Of a stretch of 64,000 nucleotides of DNA, positions 1 through 11,385 are shown in pieces; position 1 is the stretch's first letter; each line of letters begins with the position of its first letter. Source of the stretch: Cladobotryum mycophilum (taxonomy: Eukaryota; Ascomycota; Sordariomycetes; Hypocreales; Hypocreaceae). Position numbers and translations under genes: made by a program. The stretch lies in NCBI GenBank assembly GCA_036429605.1, contig JAVFKD010000002.1, positions 2,232,001-2,296,000 of the forward strand, given 5' to 3'. Under the pieces are notes generated by a model. The model made no database searches. It worked only from the letters and a program-made list of their open reading frames with translations, and was not told the origin of the DNA.

Positions 1-682
1 AGGCATATGAAAGTGCTAGATATATAGTTTTATGAATCATAAAATAGTTCTTAGGGTCGCTTCGCCAGAACTTCATTCGATATCTTATGGCTCCCAAAAG
101 ATTTATAAGTAGTTTTAACCTTTAACTTTATATATAAAACTTATACTTTAATTCATCTTATTATGACCTTATAATCTTCACACAAAGAGGCTCAAACACA
201 AGTATAATAGGTTGCTCCAGCCTAGCACTGATCTGTTTGGTGTATATATAATTTTCTATAAAAAATAGCTGCTAAAGTAATAAATAGATAAAGGCTACGA
301 ATAGATGAAAGGAAACATGGCCTACCAGCGGAAAATATCAGATTCATTAAGCAGTTTTGAGCAAAGGACAGATCCCCAGTCCCGGTTGGCCCTAGACAAT
401 TGGAAAGACTAGAGATCGCTCAAGATCTTGATAGGCGTGTTGAAGACCTTGCGAAATGGATATTTGATGACACACGACATCATTCGGAGAGACTAATCTA
501 GTTTTATACGATGTCATTGAGGAGTACTTGAAGTGATGAGACGACTGCTTTCGACAAATACTGTGGTTTAACGAAAGAAACTTTCATAACATAATAAATA
601 GCCTTATTACCCCGACTCCGGCTCCTTGTGTATGTAATCGCCGAAACCAAAGTTTGAGATGATTTCAGCATCTACCCCTACT
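1..682. other. Left edge, no supported gene
   Basis: The first 300 bases are AT-rich and have no coding signal. From about 303 to 530 short open stretches exist on the plus strand, but they are interrupted by stops and match nothing I recognise. They may be a decayed relic. The far-left sequence is cut by the window edge. Confidence 0.4.
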
Positions 683-3600
683 TCAGTGATAAGATAAGCG
701 ACAGTCCCCCCTATTCTTACGATCTATGACAGAATATTCCTCAGGATCTTCCTCAGGATCTTCCCAAGGATTTTTCCAAGGATCTTCCGGTCGATGTGGC
801 GGCGGATGTGGCGGCGGATGCGGCTTGCTTTGCCGGAGGGCATCCACTGTTCGTTCTTTTCCGACTTTCTTGACCATAGCCTTGACAATATTGAGATGTC
901 CATAGAAGACAGCGCAAGCAAGCGCGCTTCCATAAGGACCAACAGATGAGATCATGGTAGGATCTGCCCCAGCTGCCAGCAGAAAGTTCGGTAATTCTTC
1001 ATCGTCCCAGCTTAGAGCCGCCTCAAATGCGCTGCCGTACTCGCCGATCTTCAAAGGTAGATTGACGTCTGCGCCGTGATCAAGGAGCGTTTGAATAACG
1101 CGAGTTTGGCCACCCCATGGCGGCTCGCCCGCAGCTGCAGCCAGAGCGCTTCCATAGCACCCCCACTCTGCAACAAAATTCACGTCTGCTCCTGCCTTTA
1201 GAACAACCTCAACTGCCCACACCTCGCACGCCTTCGCGCATAAAATCAATAGGGACGCATGCTGGTACAGGTTCTCATGATCCCAATTGTATCTCTCCCA
1301 GTCCCTGCGTATCGGCGCATCCACACCAATGGTCCCCACAATCCACTCAAACAGATCATGGTCTCTCTTGTTCAGTACAATATCAATGGCATTTTCCTGT
1401 CGGGTGGAGTAGCTATTGCTGAAATAGGTGATGTAGCTATGCAAGTCAGCTTTTTTCTTTGACAAGAAATTTGAAAAATTCTTGGTTCTTCTTGCTAGCT
1501 GCCCTCTGGAGTGCTGCAGCGTATCTATTAGCACGTGGGTCATCGACCCCGATCAAACCCGTCAAATGTTTGCACATCGCCATGCAATTGCCTATAAATG
1601 CACTTTCTAGTGCGGTCACAGGCCCATTGCGGCTGCGATATTCCTCTAGCGCAAGCTGTTTAATCGTCCGAGTTTCAAGCCACCAGTCATGCAAGACGTA
1701 GAAAAACCCGAATCGACATATAGTTAGGAGCGGAGTGCTGCTTGGTCCCGTGTAACCATAGATAACACATCGGCGCATAGTGGAGGGCATATCATCAGCA
1801 GATGCCACGTGCGTCAAGATATGGATCCATTCTTGATATTGGGTGCTGCTCTGTTCCGGTGAGCCAAGAAACCCTTTGAGTGTTGCTGTAAGTTCGGCGG
1901 CCTCCTCCGCATGAGCCTCGTTGTTGGAGCCCAGCCACCTATCATATCTCTCAACGTGTAACGGCCATATATTCAAAGCATACGCACAGAAAAATCGTCT
2001 GCCATGAATATTTGTCTTCATCTTGCCAGTATAATACCAAAAGTCTTTCAAATCTTCTTTAGATATATCCTGCAAGTCTTGTCTCAACTGTGTGTTCATT
2101 AGAAAACCAAGTGAAGCCCGAGAAACGAACGCATCACAGATTTCTAAAGGCCAGAGTTTGGACTCAAAATACTCTGGAACAGAGGCATGCGGAAATACCC
2201 ACTCGTTCTTTTCCACATCAATTTCGAGAAGGTTTTTGCAAAGAGATAAAACAACTTCTTTGCTCTGTGCCTCTATTAGAGACACAGTAGATGCATTCGG
2301 GACATATCGAATTGCCTCTAAAAGGCCATCAACGGGCATCTTCGCCATTGCACACATCACCCACATGATGGCACGCTTAGCTAGAGCGGAGTCCTCACGG
2401 TCGAGCTCATTTATGCCTTCCCATATTTGGTCATATGTCTCCATCAGGCCACTGGGCAGTTTCTTGGCCCAGTTGATGATTGCTCCATCAGTTTTGCATC
2501 TCTTCAGAGCTTCAACTTGCAGGTATGCCCATCGAAACCTAAAGCCGAGTGCTTTGTTAGTGGTGTTATTCACATCAGTGGTAATATTAGAGATGAAACC
2601 CACATCCCACCATGACGTTTCGAGAAGGTATCCTTGATTAGCGCCTGGGTGGTCTGACTTCGTCGTTGGAAGAATTTGTCGCGGTGGGAGTACAGATTTT
2701 CTTCTAGAAAAGTCTCAATGTCCGTTGACTGTTCGGCCGCATCGATGCTAATTGTCGACCAGCCCTCGAATACTTTGTAACATTCCGGGCGGCTTGATAT
2801 GAATATTTTAATAGGTTTGCTCGACTTCTGCATAATTTCGATGAGAGTTTCCGCAAGGTTGTGCGTCGTGGCATCAGTCTCATCCAATGCGTCCAGAATT
2901 AGAGTTGTTTTTGAGAATAGAGCGACAGAGTCCAGGATGAGCTCTTTGCAGTCCTTATAGCTCAAGTCTGTCCCCTTATCTTTGGCCGTCCTCCATTTCT
3001 CCATAAGCTTCACTTGGACCTTTTCGGTATCATGAGCAATGCTAGACAACTGGCGAACAAAACTCTGAAGGACAACCTGAGGATCCTGCAAACTATGTCC
3101 TGATCGACTGCAGTAAAAAAACGCAAAGCCTTCGTGGTGTGGTTGGTTTTGCAATGTGTTTTCGATATGGTGGATAACTCTGCATGTAAGATATGTCTTC
3201 CCAGTTCCAACCGCGCCTTTGAGCCACAACAACGTTGAAGATTGCGGTATATCCAACCAATTACGAAAATCTGCATTGCGTAATAACCACTCTGAAGTGT
3301 TTTCAGTCCTGGATTCCATGATGGTAGCATGGCTTCTGCCAAATTTCTCCGTACTAATGAAATCCAGCAAACGCTCTCTCTCTGCCTCACTGACCACCTC
3401 CAAGAGTTTAGCCACGTTGTCATCTACCCGAGTGATTGGAGATGAAAGAGATGATAGCTGGTCCAACTGGCTCTGAATGACTGTTAACTCCTTTTTGAGA
3501 TCACCGGATAATTGTCGTTGATTGATAGCTTCACAGCTCTGAACTTCAAGCGCGAGTTTCTGCTCCTTCTTGAAGATACCCGAAATAAGGCCAGTAGCTT

Positions 3601-4592
3601 TATCGGGTTGGAGAATGGACATGAGAGTCTGCTTTGCTAATCCTGCTTTGAACAGTGTTTCTGACTCAGCCAGAAGCTCTGTTGCAGCAACATATAGCTC
3701 AAGCAAGCTCTCACGAAAATTCTTGACCGCAGCCTCATCTGTTATTTCTTGATAGAGACGCTCGTACAATTGACCTCGACGCGCAATGCGCACAAAGAGC
3801 TTGGCCGTCCCAAGAAGAGCAGCCATCTGTTCGACTTCTTTCACTGGAATCTGATTTCAATCAGCTTCTTCTTGAGCTAAAAAAAAAAAAAAAAAAGACA
3901 AGCAGCTGATAAATTACCATCAAAATTGCTTTGGCGGCGGCCCATGGAGCACCGATTTGGGGTGGAGCGAATGTTACAGCCACGTCCCCAATCATAGTGA
4001 AAAACCTAACCACGTCGTTGACATACTCACGAAATATGATGGTTTGCTCGCCGATTTTCATTTTCCAGGGCTTGTCGTTGCTCTGCTCCGATAGCTTGTT
4101 TTTCTCGACGAGGTGAATGATTTCATCTATTTGCTCTTTTAGGTTTAACGCATTTGTATGAGGGGACTTTATATTCATCATCCATTTCTTCGTCTTGCTA
4201 TTGACCTGCTTCAAAGCCTCTTCCCAAAGCTCCGAACGAATTGTTGGTGGGATTACGACTTCTGATGGCGATTTGGGAGCTATAGATTGTTGGATAGGTA
4301 TCTGCGGCTCGAGAAGCGATGGCTGAGGAGGTATTGGCTCCGAGACGATTGACTGAGGCGGTGGGCTTGCCGGTCGCAGCACAGGAGGCGGTGACTCAAC
4401 AGGCAAGGTTATGGATAACGATGGCCCAGCAGGCACAAGCAAAGGCCCTTGGCTTTCTGAAGTTATAGATACTCGAGGGCTGGTAGATACGTGGCCATTG
4501 GCGGATGGTGATGCGGTGGGAGATAAAGATTGGCGTGACTTGCGCCGCAGCAGACGCTTAAACCTGTCCTTAACTTCTCGCAACCTTTCCAT
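683..4592 (-). pseudogene. NACHT_N-NACHT-ankyrin NLR (STAND receptor), one-base frameshift
   Basis: This is a fungal NLR-like signal-transduction ATPase of the kind linked to nonself recognition. Three exons are proposed: 4592-3918, 3850-2604 and 2538-683, with introns 3917-3851 and 2603-2539 (both GT-AG, phase-consistent). Residues about 1-120 are proline/serine-rich. About 120-370 is the NACHT_N (NWD N-terminal) type domain; joining exons 1 and 2 gives the typical AKAILMIPVKEVEQMAALLG. The NACHT P-loop is GAVGTGKT, Walker B is LILDALDE, and exon 3 begins GMFRWAYLQVEALKRC as in the family. Ankyrin-type repeats follow (KAGADVNF, DHGADVNL, AAGADPTM). The tail is an unusual PPPH and EDPWKNP/EDPEEDP low-complexity run. 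The reading frame changes at a T6 tract (1451-1456; A6 on the coding strand). The summed exon length is 3n+1, so one extra base explains the break. It could be mutation or assembly error; about 1258 aa without it. Confidence 0.8.
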
Positions 4593-5831
4593 ATCCGCAT
4601 GTAGTAGGAAAACACCTCTTTCATAAACTCAGAACTTAACCGATATAATATGAGGAATGAAGGCGATGAAGGAAGAAGATTCTCCTACAACATTAGGATG
4701 TTATGAGGAAATGGTGGATGGGGCTCCATGCTGGGAATCGATCGGGCACCGATGCAGAAGCGAGAGTGTTGTCATGGACCTGATTCGAAGACCCCTCATC
4801 ATATCATCATCTTGGCGCGGGAGAGAAAAGCCAGAGGAAAGCTCATTGTAAGCATCATGTGCGTGGGAATAGGAATTTGGAGGAAAATTAAGATGGTCAT
4901 GGTTGGAATAAATCGATGGAGAAAGAAAACAAAAATAGGAACGAGGTTTATGGTATCCATATAGGACTGTGCAGTGAACAGGTCGTTCCATTCCATTCGG
5001 TTGTCATTTACTGCCGGGTAGTCTAATTCTTCCCCCAAGGGTTGATGGATTACAGTGAATGTGACAGCCTGAAGAGTGGGCTAACATTCAGGCCCTTTAA
5101 GCACATGCACTCCACCTCCATAATCTGGACATCTATGGATCTAGCCCAACGCTGTTAACATTGGCTTCCACCACCCTAAAACTTCAAGCAAGCGGCTATA
5201 TAGACTGTAATAAGCCACCCAACATGCCTCGCGTAATAGTGGGCTCGAAAAGTCAATCGCTTCCTCCATCACCCCTTACTAAACAGAAGTCCCAATAGAG
5301 TGTGATCCCTCCATCAAATTATGACTTTTTTGTTATTGATATAGAAAAAACAGGAAATCAGCCCCCCTGTTATACCCTCAAAATGTGATAGTGCTGTATG
5401 TATGTCCAACACAACAAACTCAAAGAAAAGAGACAGAAGGCTAGGCTGATGGATATAGTGAGGAGGAGATGAAAGGCTAACCTTCTAACTGAATCGGAAA
5501 TTACACACGAGAAGGCTACAATGGTATTAGACTGGCAGATGGTGTTGAAAAAAGCAACTCCGGGGGCAGACTTACCAGAGCTATCAAGCTCCCGGGACAC
5601 ATCTCTCAGCAATATCATTGATAAAAGGAGACCGTAAATGAGTGACCGTTCAACTAGGCCATGAGTTAGGGAATAAATTGCTATCAACGCTTATGGCAGA
5701 TTCGTAAATATTTGTACTCATATACTTGGTACTCAAATCATTGAGCTCCTCTACTTCCTCCAGCGACCCAGCCTCTTTATCACGCTCAATCTTGCTGGGC
5801 TCACCCTTGGTATTATTTCATCCTCTTCCTT
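4593..5831. other. Intergenic between two minus-strand genes
   Basis: Contains the presumed promoter of the NLR at its left side and the 3' flank of the F-box-like gene at its right. Short overlapping open frames at 4657-5038 and 5370-5687 show no domain, no signal peptide and no splice logic. I see no gene. Confidence 0.5.
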
Positions 5832-7697
5832 CTACAGCTTCTCTTCCTCGTCTGACTCCTCTGCTTCTTCATAGAATTCATCCCCTTGTTCATATAACTC
5901 TTCTTCTTCGTCTGACTCTTCTTCCTCTGCCCCCTCCCATTCATCATCATGATCCTCGGTCGTCTCGTCATCCTGGCCAGGAACACCGAGAAAATGACGG
6001 GTCTCCGGGTCAATCATGAACTCTAGCTCCTCCTCATTGGTCTCGAAGAATTCTGGCAGTATATTCTCGGCTAGCCTATTAGCCCAGCTCGGCGTCGATG
6101 GCGGCATCTTGATGAACACTGCTTGGTCGGAGCGAAGCATGTCGAGCTTGTCGAAATTCAGGAAGCGATAACTTTGGAATTCCTCCATGGCATCCCATTT
6201 CTGGGGACCTGGTTCGAACGTGCACTTGATCATGTCGGAAGTCCCACTGACAATGTCGGTGATTGCCTGCGGGAACCCGTCGTACAGATCTATTCAACGA
6301 GTTAGCAAATGAATCCATGACAAGCAAATAACATTTTTCATGCGTAGATAGGTAAATTACTTACAGCAGTGACAGTTCTTTCTCCAATAAAGCGATAGCT
6401 GGGGATTTGTGTCGTCAACAACCATGCCCCACATTGTTTGCCAGGCAGCATCACGCTGAATTACTTTGCGGAAAATCTCTGAGCACTCTTTTGGGGCCGG
6501 ACCCGCGTCAAGAATCAACTTGAAGGAGCCCCGAGGCATACCGGACTCGGTAAGAGCCATGGCTTCCATGACCCAGAGTGCAACGCGATTCGTCAGCGGT
6601 AGCGACCACAATCCGGACCCCTCAGGGCGGTCCTTGTTTCGCAACCACATCTTCTCCGGTGAGGAAGAGCTTTCTTTGTTATTCGCATAAACCGACTGAA
6701 ATACATTGCCCCACAGATCAAGGCGACGTTCAACACGGAGCAGAGGATTCTCGATGCAGAATGGTATCAGCCCCTGAGCATGACACTCGGGGTTCGATAC
6801 GCTCACTGCATCTTCGCGCAGTCGAATCCTCCGTATGTGCGTGCGAAGGTGCTCGGGGAATAGAGAAAGGAACTTGATGGCAAGAGACGTCGCCGAGAAT
6901 CGGTATTTGCCCTGATTATGCTGGCGCTCTCCTATTTCGTTGACGTGAGGCCGTTCCCAGTATTCGGCCATCTGGTCAAACCGCATGCGTACAGGTCCGA
7001 CCAACCGGTCCAAGTCTTCGTCGGTAGGGTGGCAGTGCCATGGCGGGTATAGCTTGTCCATCAGCACCGTTTTTTCGGGTGAGTGACAATTAAGGCTTTT
7101 GACGTTTGCGGGGATGAGGTCGTGCTGTACTGCCAGGTCTATCGCGTGGAACGTTGCTCGTCGTCTATATGAAGGCACCAGGCCCCAAGTGTCGTCGCGG
7201 TCGTCCTCATCTTCGTCCTCCCCATCTTGCCACCCCTCATCTTCACCCCACTCGTCGTTATCTTCAACAGTTGCTCGTAGAAGCGGCACCGCCTTGGGAT
7301 ACTTGAGCACCACCTCCCTTTCTATGACCTCTGTGAGGATGTTCTGCCGTTGTGGTTCCTCTCCAAAGGAGACCTGGAGCCAAATGTCTGCCAAATCGAA
7401 GAGAAGCGACCGGCAGCTACCGAACCGAGCTGCCTTGACGCGCATCTCATCGGAGTACTCTGTAGAAAAGCCAATGAAGTTGCAAGCCAGAGCCATGCCG
7501 TCCGTCTCCCTGGCGATCTGCTTGCAGGTAAATCGAAGCTGCTGGCAGATGGGAAGTCGTTCGCCATTGTCGCCTACGGCCTCTACTTTTCTCGTCGCAA
7601 AGTTGAAGGTATAGCCATTTGGAACATAGAAGTATTCCTTGTAGATGGCGTTGCGGATCTCAGGTGGGAGATGCTGAAATCTGAATGCTGTAGGCAT
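5832..7697 (-). CDS. F-box-like protein with acidic C-terminus
   Basis: Two exons, 7697-6365 and 6289-5832. The 75-nt intron has donor GTAAGT and acceptor AATAG, and the joined length is an exact multiple of three, giving about 596 aa. The start (MPTAFRFQHLPPEIRNAIY) resembles the LPPEIR(N)xIY pattern of fungal F-box-like/2EXR proteins, which are mostly uncharacterised and in some cases act as ubiquitin-ligase adaptors. The middle has no recognised domain. There is an acidic stretch around residues 165-180 (EDEDEDDRDD). The last 45 residues are strongly acidic (runs of E/D such as EEEESDEEEE). The gene looks intact and has a TATA box about 108 nt upstream of its start. The function is unknown; the F-box assignment rests only on the N-terminus. 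Confidence 0.75.
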
Positions 7698-8272
7698 GGT
7701 TACGAATTTGAGTCTTGAGTGGTGTGCTGTTCAGTTGAATGAAAGGTGTGTGTGTGTGAAGTGAAAAAGATGAATGAATGGGATTGAGGGGGGATTTGCT
7801 CCCTTATATAGGCAACTCCTAGGTCGTAATTAACCTTTTCACTGATTTCGACATACTTTGACGTCCATTTATATAAATTTAAGCTTCTAGGGGAGGCATA
7901 CTTAGGCTTTGCATTAATAGATGGATGATTCAACTGGCGGTTGGCAAATAGCCAGGCCATTGGCGAATGAAAACAGATTTCTCTCTAGCTTTTTTTCATC
8001 AGACACTTCTTTTTCGGAGAATTCTTTTTTTATTAAACGAATCATGATCTGAGAGGGAACCGTGCCCACCTGGTAATGGCTTGCATCAACCTTATTGTAT
8101 GGGTAGAGTTTGACAGAATTATTGGAATCTGCACTTCGGATGTCACTCCCTGGTGTTAGCTGTCCCTGCCCATGAGTAAGTATCACGCCATCTGGTGACC
8201 CCCACCATTGCCTTTTTTTAGACTGAGTCCCATTGACAGCTGTCTCTACAACAACGGGCTACCAACAATACC
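7698..8272. other. Divergent promoter region
   Basis: Separates the F-box-like gene (minus) from the kinase-like pseudogene (plus). An open frame on the minus strand at 7914-8186 has no recognisable domain and I do not support it. Confidence 0.45.
7805..7810 (-). promoter_or_regulatory. TATA box of the F-box-like gene
   Basis: TATATA lies about 108 nt upstream of the start codon at 7697, in a stretch otherwise without coding signal. Spacing is typical for a fungal core promoter. Confidence 0.45.
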
Positions 8273-9000
8273 ATGGCCTCAATCACGGCAAACAAAAATG
8301 TGGAGTTCCTGACATGCCTTGTTGACTCCAACGATGAAGATGCGAGCGAGTATCGTTTTCTAGTTGATGGGAAACACATCAAGTATGTCACAGTCGACCT
8401 TTGGGCCAGTCTTGGTAGGGATATTACCACCATTTCCTCCCGGCGACTGGAATGACGGCTACATCACCAAAGATCCCCTCAACAATGGCCTGATCTTCTC
8501 CGAGTATGCAAAGAACAAGATTGATGGCATCAACGACCTCTGGCACCCTACTCAGATTGAGTTTCTAGAGTTTTAAAAACTGGGTCGCTCACGCCAAAAA
8601 CCTTCACAGCGTTGCGCATCCGCCCTTTGGCCAGCCCATCGTTATCCAGTTTGCCGAATTCCCTTAGCGGATACCATATTTCGAGACCGAAAACGCCGCA
8701 TATAAGTGGATTGATGGCAAGGGGATCGGACCCCAATTCCTCGGCCATCTCTTGGAGGAAGGCAGAGCTATTGGATTTATTTTGGAGGACGTCGAAGGAG
8801 CTACGACTGCAGGGCCTGGAGACTTGTTATTATGTCAAGATGTGCTGAGGAAACTTCACCCCATGGGCATAAAACACGGCGATATCAACAAGTACAACTT
8901 CCTCGTACGGAAGGAGGAGGCCGTTGTTGTTGACTTTGAGACGTCGCAGAGAGATTGTGACAAGGATGAACTTGGGGCGGAATATAGGGACCTAGAATAG
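8273..9000 (+). pseudogene. Kinase-fold-like protein, broken by two shifts and a stop
   Basis: A fungus-specific kinase-like family is recognisable across three frames. The start is at 8273 (MASITANKNVEFLTCLVD...). The sequence moves frame near 8395 into PPFPPGDWNDGYITKDPL (to 8576), then into a third frame from about 8578 (NWVAHAKNLHSVAHPPFGQP). That frame carries an in-frame TAG at 8665-8667, where the family has a tryptophan (P-W before the IPYFE segment). It then runs to 9000. The C-terminal part holds the catalytic-loop-like HGDINKYNFLV and a DFE triplet (VVVDFETS), analogous to HxDxxxxN and DFG of kinases. The stop fits a TGG to TAG change. A short intron could explain one of the two shifts, but not the TAG. 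Some databases label this family wrongly as alpha-galactosidase. Confidence 0.65.
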
Positions 9001-9696
9001 TCGTTGAATGATTTATCGTCGGGTATCTAGGAGGCGTGGGACCTACTATTATTCTATCCGAATCCTAATTTTTATTTTTACGAACGTATTACTGTTATAT
9101 ATCTTGTACAATAATTAAATTATATAAATTTTCGTTTATACCCATATTTAATCTTGCTTTCCTAGTAACTAACCTATTATCAAAGTATGATTATATAGGT
9201 TATCGCAGTGTTCTGGGGCGCCACTCTAAAACTCGGCTATTCCCCGTATTCTCCGGCCTATCACAGCACATGTTTTTTTCCCTGGTCTCCCAATTTAAAA
9301 ACCACACACCACTACCCCATAGAGCAGCCGGCACAATTACATTGCTCTTATCATCCGGCATCTTTATTGTCCCTTCTCCGTCTGCCTCATCTGGCTTGGA
9401 CAGGCTCGGCTTTCCTCTTTTATGCTGCGGTCCGTTGCGGCATTTTTTTTTTCAGTATCCCGGTTTGGAGGGCATAAATTACTATCCTAGTTAACAACCC
9501 GCACCGTTACATTATCATTAACGACTCCATGCTCGTTTGTGGATTATATTTGATAATGTAAAGTTATGTCATTTCCATGTAGTAATTTGTCCCCCTCACT
9601 TCGCTTCTTATATAGTGCGGGGGTTTGCCTCGGTTTGACTTGTATTCCATTCATCTACAGCTATAGAGTATATCGCGTTCTCGCTTCATCGCCATT
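9001..9696. other. AT-rich intergenic and P450 promoter
   Basis: About 9040-9200 is very AT-rich with no coding signal. About 9200-9696 is pyrimidine-rich and forms the upstream region of the P450 gene. No gene seen. Confidence 0.5.
9608..9613 (+). promoter_or_regulatory. TATA box of the P450 gene
   Basis: TATATA lies 89 nt before the P450 ATG at 9697. Confidence 0.5.
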
Positions 9697-11385
9697 ATGC
9701 TCAGTATACTTGCTATACCTAGCATTGTTGCTCTAGTAGGCTTTCTCGTTTATCACCAATACTTTCGAAAGAAGGATGCCTTGTTGAGCCTTCCTCCGGG
9801 GCCAAAGCCTCTGCCCATCGTTGGCAATATCTTCGATCTTCCACCACCGGGGACTCCCGAGTTCCAGCATTGGTTCAAGTTCAAGGACCTCTATGGCCCA
9901 ATCAGCTCGGTAACAGTGTTGGGCCAAACAATGGTTATCCTCCATGATAAGCAGGCAGCGTATGACATTATGGAAAAAATGTCGTTAAAGACCTCCGGTC
10001 GCCCGAAGACGGTTTTTGCAGATGAACTTTGTGGTTTTCAGAATTTCGTGCCTAGCAAACAGTACGATAAAACCTTTCGACTACATCGAAAACTTATGCA
10101 CCAGCAGTCAGGCACACAATCACTTTCTGCACATTTCAATGGCATTCAAGACGCAGAGTCGCGGCGCCTTTTACAACGGGCCCTAGATGATCCTAAGAAT
10201 CTCATCAAGCACCTCAAAACGTGAGTTTGCACATGAGTCATCTATAGATGAAGAAGAATACAGCTAACGGATGACCAAATCAACAGCGTGGCGGCTGCTA
10301 TTATCCTAAAAATCGTATATGGCTATTCCATTGAGCCACACGTGGCTGATCCTTTGGTAGAATTGATCGACCGTATGATGCACAACCTCTCACAAGCCCT
10401 GGTCCCATTATCAAGACTGGTTGACATGGTGCCTGCTCTCAAGCATTTACCCAACGGGTTTCCAGGCACAGCATTCAAGGAGACCGCCCGGCAATGGAAC
10501 AAGATCAACCATGCTACGGTGAATATCCCCTACTCGTTCGTTGAGCGGCAAATGGCAGGCGGCATCCATCGGTCATCCTTCGTGTCACGTCTTATTGAAC
10601 GATATAGTGGTGATAAGTCAAAAGATGGAACGCTAGACTACGAAAATGAGGATGCTATCAAGTGGGCGGCGGGGATCATGTACGGTGGAGGTGCAGAAAC
10701 TACCGCAGCAACCCTGAACGCCTTTATATTGGCTATGACCCTATTTCCAGAAGTCCAGAAGAAGGCGCAAGAAGAAATCGACGACATGATCGGCTCGTCT
10801 CCAAATCAACTGCCCACATTTGAAGATCGGGAACGACTGCCATATACCTCAGCTCTTGTCAACGAAGTGATCCGATGGTTCCCCATTGTACCAATCACCA
10901 CGACTCATGCGACCGACCAGGAGGTTACCTATGGCGGTTACCGTATTCCAAAAGGGTCATATCTGCTTCCCTCAATATGGTGGTTTCACCACGACCCGCA
11001 AACATACCGAGATCCATTTTGTTTCTCCCCGGAGAGGTTCCTTGAGCCGCGCAATGAGCCCGAGCCAAATGAAGCATTTGGCTGGGGCCGCAGAATATGC
11101 CCCGGTCGGTACATTGCCTATGACAACCTCTTCATAACGATTGCGCGGCTGCTGGCCACCTTTAACATAAGCAAGGCGGTAGACCAACAGGGGAGGCAGA
11201 TAGAACCCAAGGTAGAATACACGTCAGGGCTGGTTTCCCGTCCGACGTATTTCCCATTTAATATTACTGCAAGGAGCAAGGAGCATGAGGAACTCGTTCG
11301 TTCTATGGAGATAGACTATCCATGGGAAAAGGGCAACGCTGACCTTCTTGAGTTTGGGGACGGGCTGCAAAATAAACACATCTGA
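9697..11385 (+). CDS. Cytochrome P450 monooxygenase, microsomal
   Basis: A heme-thiolate monooxygenase of the fungal type related to O-methylsterigmatocystin oxidoreductase-like CYPs. Two exons, 9697-10220 and 10287-11385; the 66-nt intron has donor GTGAGT and acceptor AACAG, and the product is 540 aa. Residues 1-20 are a hydrophobic ER anchor, followed by the proline hinge PPGPKPLPIVGN. The I-helix oxygen-activation motif is GGGAETTAAT, the K-helix ExxR is EVIRW, and the PERF region is followed by the heme loop FGWGRRICPGR with the axial cysteine. All P450 signatures are present and the length is normal (500-540 aa), so the gene looks functional. No biosynthetic backbone gene lies next to it, so the substrate is unknown. 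It could serve detoxification or an orphan secondary-metabolite step. Confidence 0.93.

Noticed and set aside
5370..5687. Hydrophobic 105-codon minus-strand frame
   Set aside because: Leucine-rich by chance in a T-rich region, no neighbours or family.
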